This document shows positions 34,304 to 46,289 of a stretch of 64,000 nt of DNA, one piece after another. The stretch is from Ancistrus triradiatus. Its lineage: Eukaryota; Chordata; Actinopteri; Siluriformes; Loricariidae. The DNA is taken from assembly GCA_025084515.1 (NCBI GenBank), contig JAJAGP010000568.1, forward strand, positions 1-64,000, written 5' to 3'. The notes under the pieces are model-generated. The model ran no database searches, was not told where the DNA came from, and saw only the letters and a list, made by a program, of their open reading frames with translations. Every line of letters begins with the position of its first letter. The first letter of the stretch is position 1. The position numbers and the translations under genes were made by a program.

Positions 34304-34700
34304 CTCCAGTTTCCTCCCACATTCCAAAGACATGCGTTAGGTCAAATGTAGCGTCTCAGTGTGAGTGTGTGGGGAGGGAGGTCATGTTTATATATCATTT
34401 TGGGAACCAAATGTCCTCACAAGGATAGAAACATCAGACATTTTTGCTGGTCCACACGATGAAAACTGTTTTTTTTCTACAGGTGCTGCAACTTTCTTCT
34501 GAAAACGAGTCAAACGAGCTCCATTGCATTACTAAGGTTAAAGTTAGGGTTAGGTGTAGACATAGCATTAATTAGCTACAGTAATCATTATGTCAATGGA
34601 AAGTCCCCACAAGGATAGTGAGACAAATGTGTGTGTGCGTGCCCTGCCATGGATTGGAACCTGTCCGGGATGGGTTCCCTTCTTGCACCCTGTGCTATCA
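34304..34700 (+). mobile_element. SINE-like repeat (second family) split by an inverted dispersed repeat
   Basis: The middle part of the family (AGTTTCCTCCCACATTCC, 34310-34345) and its 3' part (GCCATGGATTGGAACCTGTC, 34645-34700) are separated by 34385-34640. The latter is an inverted copy of the 14376-15110 repeat, containing AATTAGCTACAGTAATCATT and GGAAAGTCCCCACAAGG. Confidence 0.6.
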
Positions 34701-34974
34701 TTTATGAACTGGGTTAACCATGTATGAAAATTAATAAATGAAAGAAAGACTAATGTCATATAACAATATCCCATAATAGCCAAATATAAAAAACAAACAT
34801 AATCTTTCAATGCCAGAGCTGTTCTGGTAAAATGTCAAATGAACCCTCAAAGCATTTCTAAGATTTACAGGAAAATGCAATAAAACAAAGTTAATTTTAA
34901 ATCACAACAAGCCAGGTTATACATGTTGTATACTTTTTTTGCATGTACTATACAGATTAATATATACAGTACAG

Positions 34975-35512
34975 TACTGTACAAAAGTCTTAGTCCACCA
35001 TTAGATTAGGCCACCACGTATTAGCAATGGTGGAATATCATATATAAAATACTGTCAGTGATAGGATCCAAAAAATTCAAACTTGGATTTGTCACTTCAT
35101 AATACTCTTTCCCACTGATCTTCATTCCAATCATTGTGATCTTTAGCATATATTAGATTTTTCACCCTGTCCCCCTTCCGAAAAAGTGGTTTCTTGGCTG
35201 CTACCCTTCCAAAACGACCATTCCTGATCAAGTTTCTTTGGACTGTAGAAGGGTCAACTTGGCATCCAGATGTAGCTGTCATTTCTCAAGTGTAAGAGGA
35301 GGTCACTCGAAATACTTGCCACTTTAGTCTAAAGAAGCTGTTTTTTTTTTCTTACTTTCCGTTAATAGTGCGTACAAATTTCCTGCATTTTCTGCTTGTA
35401 TTCTAATAAAGAGACTGAAAAATAATTATATATGGCTACTGTACCTATGCAAGAACAATTCTATATTTAATCTAATAGCGGCCTAAGACTTTTGCACAAA
35501 GCTCTATATTAG
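34975..35512 (-). mobile_element. Tc1-like element, fourth family, internally deleted
   Basis: The ends are complementary: ACTGTACAAAAGTCTTAGTC at the left and GGCCTAAGACTTTTGCACAA at the right. A - strand frame at 35097-35282 keeps the middle of a transposase (STVQRNLIRNGRFGRVAAKK, KDHNDWNEDQWERVL), just before the first catalytic Asp. The rest is gone. Confidence 0.75.
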
Positions 35513-35814
35513 GTCACATGCCGAAGTAATACTAATACAATACTACTATGGTGAACTCTAGTACTAAATTAAGCTCAGCATTAGTATAGAAAGGTGCTCA
35601 CAGGTGAAGCTTGGCCTAGCGATTAAGGCATGAGTGTGTCTGCTTGAAAATGTAAAACCAGTGAATCCATGTATGGTACATGTATGGTATTAAGTAGTTT
35701 GGGACAGCCAGTTTGGGGCTGAGTAGTGACTGTTGGATCCAAGTACTCTTTGGTTCTGTTCTGAACTTCTGTAGTCCAGACGTTTCCACTTCACAATGAT
35801 GGCACTTGGGTGGC

Positions 35815-36045
35815 ACGGTGGGAAAATTGGTTAGCACTGTCACCTTACTGCTTCAAAAATCCCCAGCTCAGTTCCAGGTACTCTGGTTTCCTTATACATT
35901 CCAAAGACAGGCATCTTTGAAATGTGTGTATGTGTGCGTGTATATATATGCCCAGTGATAGATTGGCGCTCTGTCTGAGGTGGGTCCTGCCTTGCGCCTT
36001 GTGCTACCAGCTAGGCCCAGGCCCCTACAATCCTGAAATAGATTA
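35815..36045 (+). mobile_element. SINE-like dispersed repeat (second family, copy D) with A-rich tail
   Basis: Head TGGCACGGTGGGAAAATTGG, TTAGCACTGTCACCTTACTG, then ATACATTCCAAAGACAGGC, GTGATAGATTGGCGCTCTG and TTGCGCCTTGTGCTACC. An A run at about 36049-36064 follows. A short TATA/GT tract interrupts the middle. Confidence 0.7.
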
Positions 36046-36317
36046 AGCAAAAAAAAAAAAAAAAGATGAATGAATGGATGAATGACTAACCGCACATACA
36101 GTTTAACTGGTCAAGCCTAGCAGGGCATAAATTTGATGAAGTGCCTATTGACACAAAGTTCCTGAGCTATTCAGTACAACCCAGTCTCTTGCCTATGTTT
36201 GTCTATGGAAATTGAGTGGCTCTATGGTTAAACTAATTAGCAATGGGTGAGGTTTAGGCAGCCAAATGCACTGATTAGAACTCCACATACCTTTAGGGCA
36301 GTACCTAATCAAGTCTA

Positions 36318-36841
36318 TACACTATATGGCCAAAATTATATAGACATCCTTCTTAATAAGAGAACTTTGCAATGTTGTTTCAGTTTCTCTTATTATTGGC
36401 AAGTTCACAATATGAAGCATGCATGCATGGAATCTACATAGACTGGGTTGTAGCGAAAATGGTGACCCTCAGTGTGACGCCTTCATACATTTCTAACTCC
36501 CCCCTAAAAAAAACTTCCCCAAAAAGTCATCCAGCATTCTGCCATGACCTGTTAAAACAAAGTCAATAAAGAAATGGTTTGTCAACTTTAATGAAGAACA
36601 TGGCTGGCTCGCCCCAGAGCTCTGGCTTTAACTCCATCAGATTACTTTTGAGTTGGATTGGAATGCCAACTCTGAGCCAGGGCTTATTGTTGAACATCAG
36701 TGCCCAACCCTTCACAGTCATGTTCACACATCTAGTGAAAGCCTTTTCAGGAGAGTGAAGCCTGCAGCATCAAAGAGGAGACAAAATCCAACCGAATAAC
36801 CTTGTTTTTAGATGTACACACACTTTGGTCTATATAATGTA
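36318..36841 (+). mobile_element. Tc1-like element with both ends, internally deleted
   Basis: The left end TACACTATATGGCCAAAAT and right end TTGGTCTATATAATGTA are complementary with mismatches. The right half keeps the transposase C-terminal coding region (CCCCAGAGCTCTGGCTTTAA onward) in broken frame. The catalytic core is deleted. Same family as 21419-21905. Confidence 0.8.
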
Positions 36842-38280
36842 CCAAAAATGTAAACGCAAATATTATTGGTACAAGAGTGCTGTTGGTGATACCTTACACT
36901 GTACTTGTAGCACATTTTGTTGACATAAAGCACGAGTAGTCTTGAGTACTTCAAAATAAGCAAATAGCATTATCTCCAGCGTTGCTTCACCCCGTCTATA
37001 TTTATAGCTGTTCTGTAATTTCATCTCATATTACTCAGGAAGTGAGTTTATACTCAGTAAATATTCACCTAGCTCAGACCCAGGAGAAATCGAGCCATGG
37101 CAGAAGCTCGGCCCTGTGAAACCCTGCAGCCAGCTCTTTCTCTTTGTCTCAGTATGATGATAAGCCTGGAAGCTTCCCCGAGTTAGAGGGGCAAAATTCT
37201 ATTACCATAATGTCATTAACTGTATCTGAGGCTTTGGGCGCACCACATGGCCCAGGCTGAGTCGAAACTGAGGGATAGAGGCAGCAGAGATTATATCTAG
37301 GTGGGATTACCAGAATGGCTATCAGCTATCAGTTTTTGCTGTTGTGTAAGGGTGAGAGATTAGGGTAATTCTGATATTTCTAAAATGAAATTCAGGGCAT
37401 AAATAAAGTTTTAAGGTCTTGGAAAATATTACAGTAACATTCCGTGTCCATGGCAGTCATCTTGTAGATCAGGGACCGTATTCATAAAGATTCTTAGTGC
37501 TAAGAGTAGCTCTGTGACCAAATTCTAAGCAATATCTGTCGTTCTTAAAGTTACGTGTATATCCTGTAAAAAATAAAAGTTATTCATAAAGTATCCCTAA
37601 AAGAGCTAGGAGTAGGGATGAGGACTTTTAGGAGGTTTAGGAGTTCTCTTAAACAGAGGAGAAAAAATCCGGAAAAGACGATGAGGCAAAAGAAACGTTC
37701 TCCAAACACTGAATAAGAGTTTAGCTTATCAAACGCTACCCCATTAAACAGTGCAGGAACAATGTTTGTGGTTGTCCTAAATATGAATGTACTCACCTAG
37801 CCTATCTACCACAATAATGTCGTAACACCCGAAGTTGAAAATACGAACCAAGCCCAGTGAAATAGACAGGCAGCAATCACACCTAGGGGGGAACCGCGTT
37901 TCTCTCCCTACAATGGATATTCAATAGAATAAGTGGCTACAAAAATTACCAGCATGGGAATACTGTCACTAAGATAAAGCAAATAAAGGCGTGCGTGTGA
38001 TTAGTGTACAATACGCAAAAAAATAGCCTATGCCTGTTATTCTAATTCCAATTAAAGAGTGCGTCTATATCTGTGAGACTGACAGAGAAAGTGAGTGAGT
38101 GATGGGGGTGACAACCAATCAAAATCGTCAAAAAGAATGCGTCATACCTAGCAATCGAGTCAACCCCGCCTCCTCATTGAGGTAAATGTGTTTGGCTTCT
38201 TGCTCAGAGATGGCCTCAGATCGACTCAGAATCACTCTTAAATTAAAATCCCTAGGCAGGAGTTTTTAGTTTAAGTTAGG
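36842..38280. other. Repeat-poor non-coding DNA, candidate regulatory stretch
   Basis: About 1.4 kb with no recognised repeat family. The block 36960-37320 has mixed composition and long non-repetitive text (for example CCAGGAGAAATCGAGCCATG) and stands out from the AT-rich surroundings. No coding frame is credible. Confidence 0.4.
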
Positions 38281-38304
38281 AGCTCTATTATATATATATA
38301 TATA

Positions 38305-38612
38305 TGAGGCAAGCATGTAACTATACATATAAATAGTAGACAGTCATGCCACCTCTTTCAATCTATAACTAAAATGACTAAATCTAAAAATAAAACTGCA
38401 TTGTACTGCACATTCTAAAGTAAATAGAAACTAGCAATGGAACAATATATATGTATATATATATATCTGCCTGTATTATTCCATTGCTAGTTTCTATTTA
38501 CTTTAGAATTTGCAGTACAATGCAGTTTTATTTTTAGATTTAGTCATTTTAGTTATAGATTGAAAGAGGTGGCATGACTGTGTACTATTTATATATATAG
38601 TTACACGCCTCA
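38305..38612. mobile_element. Near-perfect 308-bp palindrome (fold-back MITE)
   Basis: The left arm 38305-38447 and right arm 38474-38612 are reverse complements with only a few mismatches and a loop of about 26 AT-rich bases. Outer tips are TGAGGCAAGCATGTAAC and GTTACACGCCTCA; the inner words CTAGCAATGG and CCATTGCTAG pair exactly. It has no ORF. The form fits a fold-back DNA transposon; the flanking TA-rich DNA hides the target duplication. Confidence 0.85.
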
Positions 38613-40934
38613 ATAAATTATTGCCAAACTGCAAACATGTTTATAGCATCATTGCTGGTCTAAAATAAATGGTCAATAATTAATCAGGCTGTAACATGGG
38701 AAAGTAAAATCATGGTGCCTGCGGTGTGCTTTACTGCATATTTATTGCTGATCAACTGAAACTGAAACCTGTGTTGAAGGGACAAGAGCCAACAGTGACT
38801 CAGTTTACTGGACTAAATGGTGCCAATGACTCTATACGTCATTGTATTCAATATTTTATTTATATATTATGTATTGTCTTATATTCTTCAGTTTTATATT
38901 GTCTATATTATTATACTCTTTCTAATATTGTATTATATTTAATTTATTATAATGTATACATTATTATATTTTATTTTATTGATCATATTTTCTTTAGATA
39001 TGTTTTCTCTTTCATATGTAAAGTTTTATATGTAGCTTCTATTACTAAAATCATAACAATTAAGTAACTTGGTGTAATGCTCACATATATCATCTAGGCT
39101 ACTCAAGGAGGTTGGGACCTTTTTTGAGTCTTGGTCATCATGGTCGACCACTGTTGATCCAAGCTTGCTCATTTGGGGCTTTGGATTTTGTAAAGCTGCT
39201 TTAAGTCAAATACTTCACTGTAAAAAGCACTATAGAAATACATTTGATTTGATTGATTTGATGTAGATAGTACTGGGGGCAGTTACTTTCAATTTTTGTT
39301 TTGATGTATTTTTATAGTTTTCATAACTATAGTAAGATTAACCTTTGGCTAAAACAGACAAGTCCAACTCCAGAAGGCAGACCTGATGATCATACTTATA
39401 ATTATATACTGATACATAAACAGGTACACGCGTATACGAGACGAAACTGTTTCTGATTCTCTGCACATTTGCTAACATTTGACAGTTGCTGTTGTATTTT
39501 GCATGAACCACCTCATTCATTCAAAGAGAACAATTTCAAGGCCGATCATATTTGTGAAATAAATACATAAATAAAGGCAGCAACATACTGTATGCCACTT
39601 CTGCATTTCCATATTTTCTATAATTCTAAAAAAAATGCAGTGCCACAGAACCCATTTCCCATCATTACTCTTATGGACACAATCAAATGTTGCAGACTAC
39701 GCTTAGTCCTAATTTAATGCAGAGCCTGAGCCTAAACCAAGGATCCCATCTCCATCTCTATGCCCATTATTCACTAACATACAGAGGAGCAATCTTGATG
39801 TCATTAAGGTTTTTTTTCCAACCTTCCATTTGTTTTCAATTACCTGCTTTAAAAAATGATAGTTGCTGGCTCCACCGCACATGCAGGCTGATATTACATA
39901 GTTTGTCTTCGTTCGCTCTTGCCGTTACCTTGTAAATCTCAGTTGGAGTAATCCGTTTACAGCCTGGGCCCCAAATGCACAAAAACTGTTTGCTCATGTG
40001 GACCTGTGGAGTGAAATTGATACTACTGTTTGTCTAAATGTTCGGCTAAGTGATCTTGCACGTTATCCTTGCAGCCTAGTGGTTTGAATTTGCTTGCTCT
40101 TCTTTATTAGACCTTTTTAGGACCCATTTTCCCTAAATGGCCAACATTACAATTTGGCAATTTATAATGTAAATTGTTGCAAAGTTGTGCACTAGTGTGG
40201 TGATTGCCTCCTATTTTGGAAGATGTCACTCAGGAGAACTTCTCCCAGAGGGGATCAAATAATCACTTGAGTTTGCCAGACAAATAAACTGCTTTCTGGA
40301 CTCCTTTCTAAGGACGTTTCTTTTTGTACTGTGCTATTTAGAAACCAATTTATTTAACAAAGGTGACAGGTTGGAATTTGTATAGACATTGCAGACCCTA
40401 TTGCTGAAAAGCACAAAATGAGAAATTTGATTTGAAATATACTCACAGTCTATCATTGTTCTGTTTAGCAGGGAATAAAATATATGCATATATTAACTTT
40501 TTTTTTTTTTTTTACAGTACATACAGTAGCTAACACATATACAGAGGACCTTCAACTGACCTGAACAGATGCATCTAGAAGACCTTGCTCAAAGTTTGGC
40601 AAATCCTTCCAAATAGTACTTCAGAGCCATAACCACTTAGCCACCACTGTCCATTCACCTGTTGGTCCTATAAATCAGTCAGTCATGGGGGTACTGCAAC
40701 TATCCATTAGAGAGATCCATCACAGGGCATCTCAAACCTAGTTTTATCTTCACCATATGAATTTACACCACCCAAACCATCTACTGGCAAGTGTTTTTTA
40801 GGTTTAAATATAAGAAAACTGGAGTACTAGAAGGAAACCTAAACATACTGTACATGGCAGCAGCATCTTGTGAACTAACACAAACTGTGCAGCAACTGAT
40901 GAGCTACTGATTTTACATCTACAAGGTAGAGCAA
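38613..40934. other. Non-coding DNA, repeat-poor in its second half
   Basis: 38700-39070 holds a 113-residue frame made of TA-rich codons, not credible. 39100-39270 resembles a dispersed repeat tail (AAAGCACTATAGAAATACA, also at about 22955). From about 39650 to 40350 no repeat is recognised. Confidence 0.4.
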
Positions 40935-41250
40935 TGTGGTAGATGTGTCTATATAATAGAGTGCACAGTGAGAGAACACAGTGTTTAACACACTAACACA
41001 TCACCACCACATCAGTGTCAGTACAGTGCTAAGAATGATCCTCTACCCAAATAGTACCTGATCTGTGCTGGTCCTGTGGGGGTCTTGACCATAGAGAACA
41101 GGGTAAAGGGGAAAAAACAAAGTATGTAGAGAAACAGATGGACTACAGTCTGTAACTGTAGAACTACAAAGTGCTTCCATTGGGTAAGTGGAACTGATAA
41201 AATGGACAATGAGTGTTAAAAGAAGGAGGTGTGCCTAATGAAACGATTGG
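40935..41250 (-). repeat. Dispersed repeat with TTTATTAGGTACACC-type end
   Basis: Contains CATCACCACCACATCAGTGT, TGGTCCTGTGGGGGTCTTGA and ends GGAGGTGTGCCTAATGAAAC. Its end matches 15797-15890 in inverse orientation. No coding capacity; family unassigned. Confidence 0.6.
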
Positions 41251-41317
41251 TAAGTGTATATTGCAAGGTAGCCTAAAATGTACTAGAAAGACAACATGCA
41301 TTTGACATGCAAACCTA

Positions 41318-42790
41318 GTGGTGGTTGAAAGTTTGTGAACCCTTTAGAATTTTCTATATTTCTGCATAAATATAAACTAAAACATCATCAGATTTTCATA
41401 AAAGTTCTAAAGGTAGATAAAGAGAACCCAGTTAAACAAATGAGACAAAAATATTACACTTGGTCATTTATTTATTGAGGAAAATGATCCAATATTACAA
41501 ATTAGTGAGTGGCTAAAGAATGTGAACCTCCAGGATTGGCAGTTAATTTGAAGGTGAAATTAGAGTCAGGTGTTCCAATCAATGGGATGACAATCAGGTA
41601 TGAGTGGGCACCCTGGTTTATTTAAAGAACAGGTATCTATCAAAGTCTGCTCTTCACAACACATGTTTGTGGAAGTGTATCATGGCAGGAACAAAGGAGA
41701 TTTCTGAGGACCTCAGAGAAAGAGTTGTTGATGCTCATCAGGCTGGAAAAGGTTACAAAACCATCTCTAAAGAGTTTGGACTCCACCAATCCACAGTCAG
41801 ACAGATTGTGTACAAATGGAGGAAATTCAAGACCATTGTTACCCGCGCCAGGAGTGGTCGACCAACAAAGATCACTCCAAGAGCAAGGCGTTTAATAGTG
41901 GCGAGGTCACAAAGAGCCCCAGGGTATCTTCTAAGCAACTGAAGGCCTCTCTCACATTGGCTAATGTTAATGTTCATGAGTCCACCATCAGAAGAACACT
42001 GAACAACAATGGTGTGCATGGCAGGGTTGCAAGAAGAAAGCCACTGCTCTCCAAAAAGAACATTGCTGCTCGTTTGTAGTTTGCTAAAGATCATGTGGAC
42101 AAGTCAGACGGCTATTGGAAGAATGTTTTGTGGACAGATGAGACCAAAATAGAACTTTTTGGTTTAAAAGAAAAGCATTATGTTTGGAGAAACAAAATCA
42201 CTGCATTCTAGCATAAAAACCTTATCCCATCTGTGAAACATGGTGGTGGTAGTATCATGGTTTGGGCCTGTTTTGCTGCATCTGGGCCAGGACGGCTTGC
42301 CATCATTGATGGAACAATGAATTCTGAATTATATTAGAGAAATCTAAAGGAAAATGTCAGGACATCTGTCCATGAACTGAATCTCAAGAGAAGGTGGGTC
42401 ATGCAGCAAGACAACGGCCCTAAGCACACAAGTCGTTCTACCAAAGAATGGTTAAAGCAGAATAAAGTTCATGTTTTGGAATGGCCAAGTCAAAGTCCTG
42501 ACCTTAATCCAATGGAAATGTTGTGGAAGGACCTGAAGAGTTGAAGCTGTTCTGTACAGAGGAATGGGCTAAAATTCCTCCAAGCAGGACTGCAGGACTG
42601 ATCAACAGTTACAGGAAATGTTTAGTTGCAGTTATTGCTGCACAGGGGGGTCACACCAGATACAGAAAGCAAAGGTTCACATACTTTTGCCACTCACTAA
42701 TATGTAATATTGGATCATTTTCGTCAATACGTTTTCGTATGCAGAAACATAGAAAATTCTAAAGGGTTTACAAACTTTCAAGCACCACTG
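41318..42790 (+). pseudogene. Tc1-like transposon, nearly complete, inactive transposase
   Basis: The left end GTGGTGGTTGAAAGTTTGTG and right end AACTTTCAAGCACCACTG are complementary and flanked by TA (41316-41317, 42791-42792). The transposase would start at the ATG at 41682. The helix-turn-helix part is clear (SEDLRERVVDAHQAGKGYKT, QSTVRQIVYKWRKFKT). All three catalytic acidic positions can be read: VLWTDETK, QQDNGPKHTS and SPDLNPMEMLW. The frame is broken by a frameshift before 41942, nonsense codons at 42077, 42209 and 42335, and a deletion after DLKS near 42540. It is the best-preserved of this family here; 4291, 53755 and 61190 are worse. Confidence 0.92.
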
Positions 42791-42934
42791 TACAACACTT
42801 TACATTATAATTCAGCCATTCTGCAAGCTACAACCCTGTTTTGCGTTTCTGTGTCTACATGTGTGTACTAATTTATATCCTGTCCCTGCGTCACACATGG
42901 CTGCACTGTGAAGATGCTGATTCCAGATGCGCAC

Positions 42935-42937
<3 letters not shown>

Positions 42938-42988
<51 letters not shown>
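42938..42988 (+). repeat. (GT)n microsatellite
   Basis: About 25 uninterrupted GT units. Reading frames running through it are artefacts. Confidence 0.97.
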
Positions 42989-42990
<2 letters not shown>

Positions 42991-43426
42991 ACAGAGAGAA
43001 ACGAAGTGCTTGTTTTGTTTGGAGTTTTGTTTCACACCCCAGTGGTCCTCCTTTTCTTCCTGCTTGCTGCACACGTTCTTCAGTTTAACATGTGCGACCT
43101 GTCACAGTTCGCTTCTATGTGTTGCTCCATTGGGAAATAAATGGAATATAACAGCCTTTACCATCGGTGGAGGTCTTCCTGTGTAAATATCATAGAGACA
43201 CAACTACAAAGGCCTGGAACAACAAGAGATAGAATTGAGAAAACGATGAAGGGAGCACAATATAGAAAGGAGTGAGGGTAGGAGACTCACAGCCTGTACA
43301 AGTAAAATTATATTTAGCTTAATGTTTGTGTCTCTGGTGAACAGGTTGATATGCTTTTGGTCATATCACAGTGTTATAGACCTCATGATTAAGATTGTCT
43401 ATTTGTCTGTTTCCAAGAGTTGTTCT

Positions 43427-43428
<2 letters not shown>

Positions 43429-43490
<62 letters not shown>
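43429..43490 (+). repeat. (AT)n microsatellite
   Basis: About 31 AT units directly before the Tc1 copy at 43492. Tc1 elements insert at TA, so the tract is a natural target. Confidence 0.97.
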
Positions 43491-43491
<1 letters not shown>

Positions 43492-43493
<2 letters not shown>

Positions 43494-43970
43494 CACTACC
43501 TGGCCAAAAAAACGATCACCACCTGGATTTAACTAAGCACATAGTTAAATACATAAAAAAAAGAGCCTCCCATCAGATAGTTACTGCATTGTTGATATTT
43601 CAACACTAATCAAGCTGGCAACAAGTTATTTAACCCTAACTAATGCAGTGAGTAGCTTCTCATTTGTTAAACAACTATGTCGAAAGACACATCTTTTGGT
43701 CGTGGAAAAATGTTAATCTTGTTTCAGAAGGGTCAGATTGTGAAAGAGTGGTTCAGGGAGCATAAGACATCATTTTCACACCTGGATTGGCCACCACAGA
43801 GTCCAGACCAGAACCCCATTGAGAATCTTTGGGATGTGCTGGAGAAGACTTTGAGCAGTGGTCCAAATCTCCCATCATGAATTAATGCAGCTCTGGACAG
43901 AACATGTTGTGACATTGCAGAAGCTTGTGGAAACGACGCCACAGTGAATGTGACCTGTAATCAATGAATG
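43492..43970 (+). pseudogene. Tc1-like transposon, fifth family, copy 1 with internal deletion
   Basis: It starts TACACTACCTGGCCAAAAAA, then matches the start of copy 2 at 44341 for about 250 bp. It jumps near 43731 straight into the third catalytic region: VKEWFREHKTSFSHLDWPPQ followed by SPDQNPIENLWDVLEKT. About 700 bp of core transposase are missing. The right terminal repeat is not recognisable. Confidence 0.8.
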
Positions 43971-44104
43971 TGCAGCATCATTTTCCTTCACTAGTTCTAG
44001 CTTAGCATTGAATGTTGTGGCTACATGTTGCCCGAATACACTAACAGTTTTTAAGTGTATATAGTTTTGTAGCCTAGTTCAGAATCAGTTGGTCACAGAC
44101 AAAA

Positions 44105-44235
44105 GTGCTCCCTGGATGTGAAGCCAGTCCTTTGCAGGGCCCCATAGTGACCTTCATGCTGATGTCTGAACACAGGTCCTCAAGAACTGCTGTTTCCAGC
44201 AGTTGGTTCATACCTCTGAGCCACCGGAACTGCTA
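44105..44235 (-). mobile_element. SINE-like dispersed repeat (second family, copy E), partial
   Basis: AGGTCCTCAAGAACTGCTGT and CATACCTCTGAGCCACCGG match the related copy at 48190-48355. Together they look like a sub-type of the family with a CAGCAG head. Confidence 0.5.
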
Positions 44236-44340
44236 ATAATAACTGTACATACAGTGTGAAACAAATGTATGAATCCACTAGAGAAAATGTTTCTATTTTT
44301 CATTTATCTAATGTAAAACAATGGTTTTCTTTACAAATCA

Positions 44341-45515
44341 TAGACTGCCTGGCCAAAAAAAGTCACCACCTGGATTTAACTAAGCAAATAGGTAAGAGCC
44401 TCCCTTTGGATAATTACTGCATGGTGATTATGTTTCAGCTGGCAACAAGTTATTTAACCCTTACTAATGCAGTGAGTAGCTTCTCATTTGTTAAACAACC
44501 ATCCTGTGGTCGTGGCAAAGATGGTAATCTGTTCAAAAGGGTCAAATTATTGGCATGCATCAAGCAGAGAAAGGAAATTGCTGAAGCTACTAAAATTGGG
44601 TTAAGAACTGTCCAACACATTATTAAAAAGTAGAAGGACAGTGGGGAAATATCTTCAAGGAAGAAATGTGGTCGGAAAAAAATCTTGAATGATTGTGATT
44701 GGCGATCACTTAAACGTATGGTGAAATCAAGAAAACCAACAGTAGAACTCAGGGATATGTTTAATAGTGAAAGTAAGAGCATTTCCTCATGCACAATGTG
44801 AAGGGAACTCAAGGGATTGGAACTTAACAGCTGTGTAGCCTTAAGAAAGCCACTTGTCAGTGAGGCTAACCGGAAAAAACGGCTTAAATTTGGTAGGGAG
44901 CATAAAGATTGGACTCTGGAGCAATTGAAGAGGGTCATGTGGTCTGATGATCCTAGACTGACCCTGTTCCAGAGCGATGGGCACATCAGGGTAAGAAGAA
45001 AGGTGGCTGAAGTGGTGCACCCATCATGCTTAGTGTCTACCATACAAGCCTGTGAGGGCAGTGTTATGATCTGGGGTTGCTGCAGTTGGTCAGGTCAAGG
45101 TTCAGCAATGTTATGTGCCCAAAGAATGAGGTCAGCTGACTACCTGAATATACTGAACAACCAGGTCATTTCATCAATGGATTTTTTCTTCTCTGATGGC
45201 ACGGGAAAATTCCAAGATGACAATTCCAGGATCCATCAAGCTCAAATTGTGAAAGAGTGGTTCAGGGAGCATGAGACATCATTTTCACACATGGATTGGC
45301 CACCACAGAGTCCAGAACTGAACCCCATTTAGAACACCATCATCAATACAAGATCTTGGGGGGAAAATTAATGCAACTCTGGACAGAAATAAATGTTGTG
45401 ACATTGCAGAAGCTTCTGGAAACGATGGCACAGCGAATGTGTGCCGTAATCAAAGCTAAAGGCGGTCCAATGAAATATTAGAGTGTGTGACCTTTTATTT
45501 TAGAGAGGCAGTGTA
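44341..45515 (+). pseudogene. Tc1-like transposon, fifth family, copy 2, near full span
   Basis: The left end TAGACTGCCTGGCCAAAAAA and right end TAGAGAGGCAGTGTA are present. The transposase frame is broken by a stop at 44630 after TVQHIIKK, another near 44800 and one at about 45330 after SPELNPI. Visible parts: an HTH region (KQRKEIAEATKIGLRTVQHI), the first acidic site (MWSDDPRLTLF), GSVMIWGCCSWSGQ, the second site (FQDDNSRIHQAQIV), and DWPPQSPELNPI. After that the sequence differs from a normal Tc1 C-terminus because the Glu codon is replaced by the stop. Not functional. Confidence 0.88.
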
Positions 45516-45779
45516 TATATAACTTCTATTCAAACCCAAGGATGTTTTTGAGCAAATACTAGCATCATATAACCATGCAAATGCAAAAAAACACATACAC
45601 AATGAAATATTAAAATTGATCATATACTATAATAGCTAATAAAACTTTTGGAAAGTAGATATGTTGGCTATTAATCTCAAATATAGAGAGAAGATATAAA
45701 GACGTTTCTGGTTTTTTTTGTTTGTTTGTTTTGTGCAACATTTGCACTCAAAGTACAACAAAGTTCCAACAGCCCAGTT

Positions 45780-46010
45780 CCACAGATCAGCCTGTGTGGG
45801 GTTGGTATGTTCTTCTCATGTCTGTATGAGTTTCCTTAATCCAATTTCCACCTAAATCCCAAGACATGCCAGTATATGGACTGTACACTCTAATTTGCCA
45901 CTAGGTGTGTGAGGTTGTGATGCCATACAATAGATGGACTTGATGATCAGTGCCTCTGGACAGCACTCTGGATAAACTCTGATCCTTACCAGGATAAAGC
46001 AGTTAGTGAA
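45780..46010 (+). mobile_element. SINE-like dispersed repeat (second family, copy F)
   Basis: CAGCCTGTGTGGGGTTGGTA, CTTCTCATGTCTGTATGAG, CCCAAGACATGCC and CACTCTAATTTGCCACTAGG follow the family order. The tRNA-like head is missing. Confidence 0.6.
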
Positions 46011-46289
46011 GCTTAATGAGTGAATGTATATATGCTGTATATGTATATGTATATGTGCTGTTAATATGGTAAAAAAGTATTTAAATCTGTCCTCCTATAA
46101 ATCTTTACTGCCATTAATCATATCAGCACACAACATGTAAGGCAAGGGCACTTATTGATGACAAGCCCAATAATATAATTACTAATATAATCACAGGATT
46201 AAATATTTATATTTTGTTTTGTAATGTATTTAATCTATTTCTCATATACATATGTCTAGGCATGTCTAGCAGTCAAGGATCTCTCACCA

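Noticed and set aside
38726..39067. 113-residue hydrophobic frame suggesting a membrane protein
   Set aside because: It is built from TA/TT-rich codons (Ile, Leu, Tyr, Phe) in very AT-rich DNA, with no start context or family resemblance.
42812..43186. Several overlapping frames of 68-99 residues
   Set aside because: All cross a (GT)n tract and consist largely of CV or HT repeats.
44450..45043. 197-residue - strand frame
   Set aside because: Antisense shadow of the Tc1-like transposase on the + strand.
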